Below are positions 6,280-8,894 of a stretch of DNA of 8,894 nucleotides, piece by piece. Under the pieces are notes generated by a model that saw only the letters and a list, made by a program, of their open reading frames with translations, searched no databases and was not told the origin of the DNA. The stretch is from contig JAUXFB010000029.1 of assembly GCA_030620255.1 (NCBI GenBank), positions 1 to 8,894 of the forward strand. The letters are read 5' to 3'. Source of the DNA: Candidatus Aminicenantota bacterium. Its GTDB lineage: Bacteria; Acidobacteriota; Aminicenantia; UBA2199. Every line of letters starts with the position of its first letter. Position 1 is the first letter of the stretch. The position numbers were made by a program, and so were the translations under genes.

Positions 6280-6298
6280 TTTTTTAATGAGGTGTATG

Positions 6299-8284
6299 AT
6301 GAAAAGTTTAAAAATAAATAAAATCAACAATAACATTGTAGAAGAAAGGTTAGATTATTTAAAGCTTCTTTCCAGACAATTTCCTACAATCTCTGCTGCT
6401 AGTACTGAAATTATTAATCTCCAGGCTATTTTAAACCTTCCTAAAGGTACTGAGCATTTTATAAGTGATATTCATGGTGAATATGAATCTTTTATCCATG
6501 TGCTAAAAAATGCTTCAGGTGTTATAAAATTGAAAATTGATGATGTGTTTGGTTCTAATCTAAGCGAAGAGGGAAAAAAGAGTCTTGCAATATTGATATA
6601 TTATCCTGAAGAAAAGATTAATATTGTAAAAAAAGAGGGAAAAAATATTAAAAAATGGTATGAAAAAGCTTTATATCAACTTATAGAAATGTCAAGAAAT
6701 GCATCTTCAAAATATACGCGTTCTAAAGTAAGGAAGTCATTACCAAAGGATTTTGCCTATATTTTAGAAGAGCTTCTTCATGAAGATGAAAACAGATTAA
6801 ATAAGGAAGAATATTATAAGCAGATCATTCGCACAATCATTGAAATTGATAGAGCAAGAGAATTTATCATTGCACTTTCAAATTTGATCCAGAGACTTGT
6901 TATAGATAGATTGCACATTATTGGAGATATCTTTGATAGGGGACCAGGAGCAGATATAATTCTCGATAAATTAATAAATTATCATAATGTTGATTTGCAG
7001 TGGGGGAATCATGATATTTTATGGATGGGAGCTGGTTCAGGTTCTCTATCCTGTATTGCAAATGTTCTTCGTATTTCATTAAGATATGGAAATATGGATA
7101 CTCTTGAAGATGGATATGGAATCAACATGCTTCCTTTAGCCACTTTTGCCCTTGAATTTTATAAAGATGAAAAGAATAAAATGTTTGATCCAAAAGATAT
7201 TTCAAATAGAAATTATAGTAAAAATGAAGTTAGTTTAATAAGAAAGATGCACAAAGCTATTACTATTATTCAATTTAAGCTTGAAGGCCATATCATAAAA
7301 AGAAGACCTGAGTTTGGAATGAATGATAGATTACTTTTTGATAAAATTGATCTAAAAAAAGGAACTATACTATTAGATAATAAAATATATGAACTTAATG
7401 ATAATTACTTTCCTACAATAGACCCTAAAGATCCATATAAACTTAGTCCTGAAGAGGATAAAGTTATTGAAAAAATCAGATCCTCATTTTTATATAGCGA
7501 AAAACTAAGAAATCATATAAGATTTTTCTATTCAAAAGGAAGCCTATATCTTACATGCAATTCAAACCTTTTGTTTCATGGTTGTATCCCAATGAATTCA
7601 GATGGGACTTTCAAAAAACTATTTATTGATAACAAGGAATATAAAGGACGAGCACTATATGATAGATTAGATCGTTTATCCAGGGAAGCCTTTTTTACTA
7701 AACTTGATTCTGATTTAAAATTATATGGAGCAGATATTATTTGGTATATGTGGTGCGGACCACACTCACCTCTTTTTGGCAAAGATAAGATGGCAACTTT
7801 TGAGAGGTATTTTATAGATGATAAGACAACGCACAAAGAGAGGAAAGATCCTTTCTTCAAATTCAGAGATGATGAAAAAATATGTGACCAAATTTTAAAA
7901 GATTTTAAACTTGAACCTAAAAATTCGCATATATTCTGTGGGCATATTCCTGTAAAAGTGAAGGATGGTGAGAGTCCCATCAAATCAAATGGAAAACTTA
8001 TTGTATTAGATGGGGGCTTTTCAAAAGCTTATCAGCCACAAACAGGAATAGCAGGTTATACACTCATTTTTAATTCTCATGGGCTTCAATTAGTTTCTCA
8101 TGAGCCTTTTGAATCAACGCAAAAAGCTATAGAAGAAGAAAAAGATATTCTATCAGTTAAAAGAGTGCTTGAACATTCAAAAAAGAGAATACGAATAAAA
8201 AATACAGATGTTGGGAATGAGCTTCAAAAAGAAATTGATGATTTAAAAATGCTTTTATATGCTTTTAAAAAAGGTTTAATTTAA
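6299..8284 (+). CDS. fbp: Fructose-1,6-bisphosphatase class III
   Basis: This enzyme hydrolyses fructose-1,6-bisphosphate to fructose-6-phosphate, the committed gluconeogenic step, in the cytosol. It belongs to the class III family (Bacillus subtilis Fbp type), built on a calcineurin-like metallophosphoesterase core. Metal-binding motifs seen: SDIHGE (D57, H59), GDIFDRG (209-215), WGNHD (235-239) and CGHIP (H549). Family segments include [20 protein letters not shown] near the start and [20 protein letters not shown] near the end. At 661 residues the length is normal. I chose ATG 6299, with GAGGTG 4 bases upstream and a promoter placing transcription near 6286; ATG 6296 is equally compatible. 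The 22 codons between 6233 and 6298 encode a hydrophobic stretch foreign to the family and should not be annotated as a membrane segment. The next gene, rex, has its own promoter. Confidence 0.95.
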   Translation: MKSLKINKINNNIVEERLDYLKLLSRQFPTISAASTEIINLQAILNLPKGTEHFISDIHGEYESFIHVLKNASGVIKLKIDDVFGSNLSEEGKKSLAILIYYPEEKINIVKKEGKNIKKWYEKALYQLIEMSRNASSKYTRSKVRKSLPKDFAYILEELLHEDENRLNKEEYYKQIIRTIIEIDRAREFIIALSNLIQRLVIDRLHIIGDIFDRGPGADIILDKLINYHNVDLQWGNHDILWMGAGSGSLSCIANVLRISLRYGNMDTLEDGYGINMLPLATFALEFYKDEKNKMFDPKDISNRNYSKNEVSLIRKMHKAITIIQFKLEGHIIKRRPEFGMNDRLLFDKIDLKKGTILLDNKIYELNDNYFPTIDPKDPYKLSPEEDKVIEKIRSSFLYSEKLRNHIRFFYSKGSLYLTCNSNLLFHGCIPMNSDGTFKKLFIDNKEYKGRALYDRLDRLSREAFFTKLDSDLKLYGADIIWYMWCGPHSPLFGKDKMATFERYFIDDKTTHKERKDPFFKFRDDEKICDQILKDFKLEPKNSHIFCGHIPVKVKDGESPIKSNGKLIVLDGGFSKAYQPQTGIAGYTLIFNSHGLQLVSHEPFESTQKAIEEEKDILSVKRVLEHSKKRIRIKNTDVGNELQKEIDDLKMLLYAFKKGLI

Positions 8285-8305
8285 GAGAAGGCCTAGCATT
8301 TTTGC

Positions 8306-8334
8306 TTGACATATAGAACTTTTTTGAATATTAT
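8306..8334 (+). promoter_or_regulatory. Sigma-70 promoter for rex
   Basis: A perfect TTGACA (8306-8311) and TATTAT (8329-8334, five of six) are spaced by 17 bases, the best forward promoter in the window. Transcription would begin near 8341. It lies 22 bases after the fbp stop, so rex can be transcribed independently of fbp. TTAACAA at 8343-8349, just past the predicted start, resembles one half of a TTGTTAA-N4-TTAACAA Rex operator, but the other half is poor. Confidence 0.7.
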
Positions 8335-8364
8335 ATTAAAAATTAACAATAAAGAGAGGGAGAA

Positions 8365-8894
8365 ATGAAAAAGAAAATTAGTTTACGAGTTATAAAAAGA
8401 GTATCTTTTTATTATGAGGCATTATTAAAATTAAACCTTTCAGATAATTTATATATTTCCTCAATCAAGTTGGAGGAGATAACAGGAGTATCCTCTAACC
8501 AAATAAGGCAGGATTTCTTTTACCTTGGTATTTCAATAGGGAAACAAAAAAAGGGGTATCAAGTAAAGAGACTTTTTAATGAATTGAAAAAGGTACTATC
8601 AATAGATAGAAAAGTGAATGTGATTATAATAGGAGCAGGAAGATTGGGATGTTGTTTGTCTGAGTATAAACTGTTTGAAGTTAGACATATTAATGTTGTT
8701 GCACTTTTTGATGTAAAGAAAGAATTAATCTCTAAAGCAGAAGAGCGAGACTCCCATTGTTCTCCAATTTATCATAGTGATGAACTTGGTGGATTTTTAT
8801 CTGAACATCCAGATATAAAGATGGCATTACTTACACTCCCTGAAAACTCTGCACAGGAAATGCTTAATAAATTGGTGAAGCTTGGAATTAAAGG
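8365..8894 (+). CDS. rex: Redox-sensing transcriptional repressor Rex (3' end outside window)
   Basis: Rex is a dimeric repressor that leaves DNA when NADH/NAD rises, and so controls fermentative and anaerobic respiratory genes. The 176 codons in the window cover most of the usual length of about 210. The winged helix occupies residues about 1-80, with recognition helix VSSNQIRQDFFYLG (R48, D50 conserved). The Rossmann fold follows, with GAGRLG at 90-95, the ribose-binding acid D116 in LFDVKK, PIYHSDEL, and LLTLPENSAQEMLNKLVKLG. The frame is still open at the right edge in the KLGIKG segment. ATG 8365 follows the purine-rich site AGAGAGGGAG. Differences from typical Rex: the wing normally reads FGEFGKRGVGY but is LGISIGKQKKGY here, one residue longer and without the RG pair, which may shift operator preference. 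The pair C96-C97 follows the nucleotide-binding loop. Confidence 0.92.
   Translation, partial: MKKKISLRVIKRVSFYYEALLKLNLSDNLYISSIKLEEITGVSSNQIRQDFFYLGISIGKQKKGYQVKRLFNELKKVLSIDRKVNVIIIGAGRLGCCLSEYKLFEVRHINVVALFDVKKELISKAEERDSHCSPIYHSDELGGFLSEHPDIKMALLTLPENSAQEMLNKLVKLGIK

Noticed and set aside
6233..6298. N-terminal extension of Fbp containing a hydrophobic, membrane-like stretch
   Set aside because: The promoter at 6251-6279 places transcription near 6286, the Shine-Dalgarno fits ATG 6299, and the family has no such extension.
7576..7983. Minus-strand 135-codon open frame
   Set aside because: It lies opposite the conserved catalytic part of the class III fructose-bisphosphatase; the Ser/Leu-rich product is typical of an antisense shadow.
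8290..8305. GG...GC pair before rex as a sigma-54 promoter
   Set aside because: The GG and GC doublets are 12 bases apart instead of the required 10, and a near-consensus sigma-70 promoter overlaps the region.
8295..8306. AGCA-TTTT-TGCT as a terminator after fbp
   Set aside because: The stem is only four base pairs and is not followed by a T tract; the next bases form the rex -35 box.

Overview
The window is about 30% GC by eye and reads as an ordinary chromosomal segment of an AT-rich, diderm (outer-membrane) bacterium. The outer membrane is inferred from a signal-peptide protein with an OmpA-like peptidoglycan-binding domain. A Rex-type NADH sensor and a class III fructose-1,6-bisphosphatase fit an anaerobic or fermentative life, but I cannot name the phylum from this sequence. 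I see no transposase, integrase, tRNA, rRNA or CRISPR array.

Layout. (1) 3-236: the 3' end of rpmA (ribosomal protein L27). (2) 334-3691: a tight cluster obgE - nadD - rsfS - sigma-54-type AAA+ regulator - rlmH in which every gene overlaps the next by 11-20 bases. Obg GTPase, RsfS and RlmH all act on the large ribosomal subunit, and NadD makes the NAD precursor. (3) 3812-5200: a monocistronic M24 aminopeptidase P. (4) 5212-6170, minus strand: an OmpA-family envelope protein split into two overlapping reading frames by a -1 shift. (5) 6299-8284: class III fructose-1,6-bisphosphatase, divergent from the envelope gene. (6) 8365-8894: rex, cut by the window end, behind a near-consensus sigma-70 promoter.

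Two items stand out. The regulator inside the ribosome-assembly cluster keeps the Walker A motif, the sigma-54 contact loop GAFTGA, the arginine-finger region and a Fis-type HTH, but both Walker B acids are amides (D-E to N-Q) and the sensor I T-N is A-D. It has no N-terminal sensory domain. It looks like an ATP-binding but hydrolysis-impaired member of the bacterial enhancer-binding protein family, translationally tied to ribosome-biogenesis genes. The second is the split OmpA-family gene, where only the N-terminal piece carries the export signal, so the two pieces could work together only if the frame shift is bridged or is not real.
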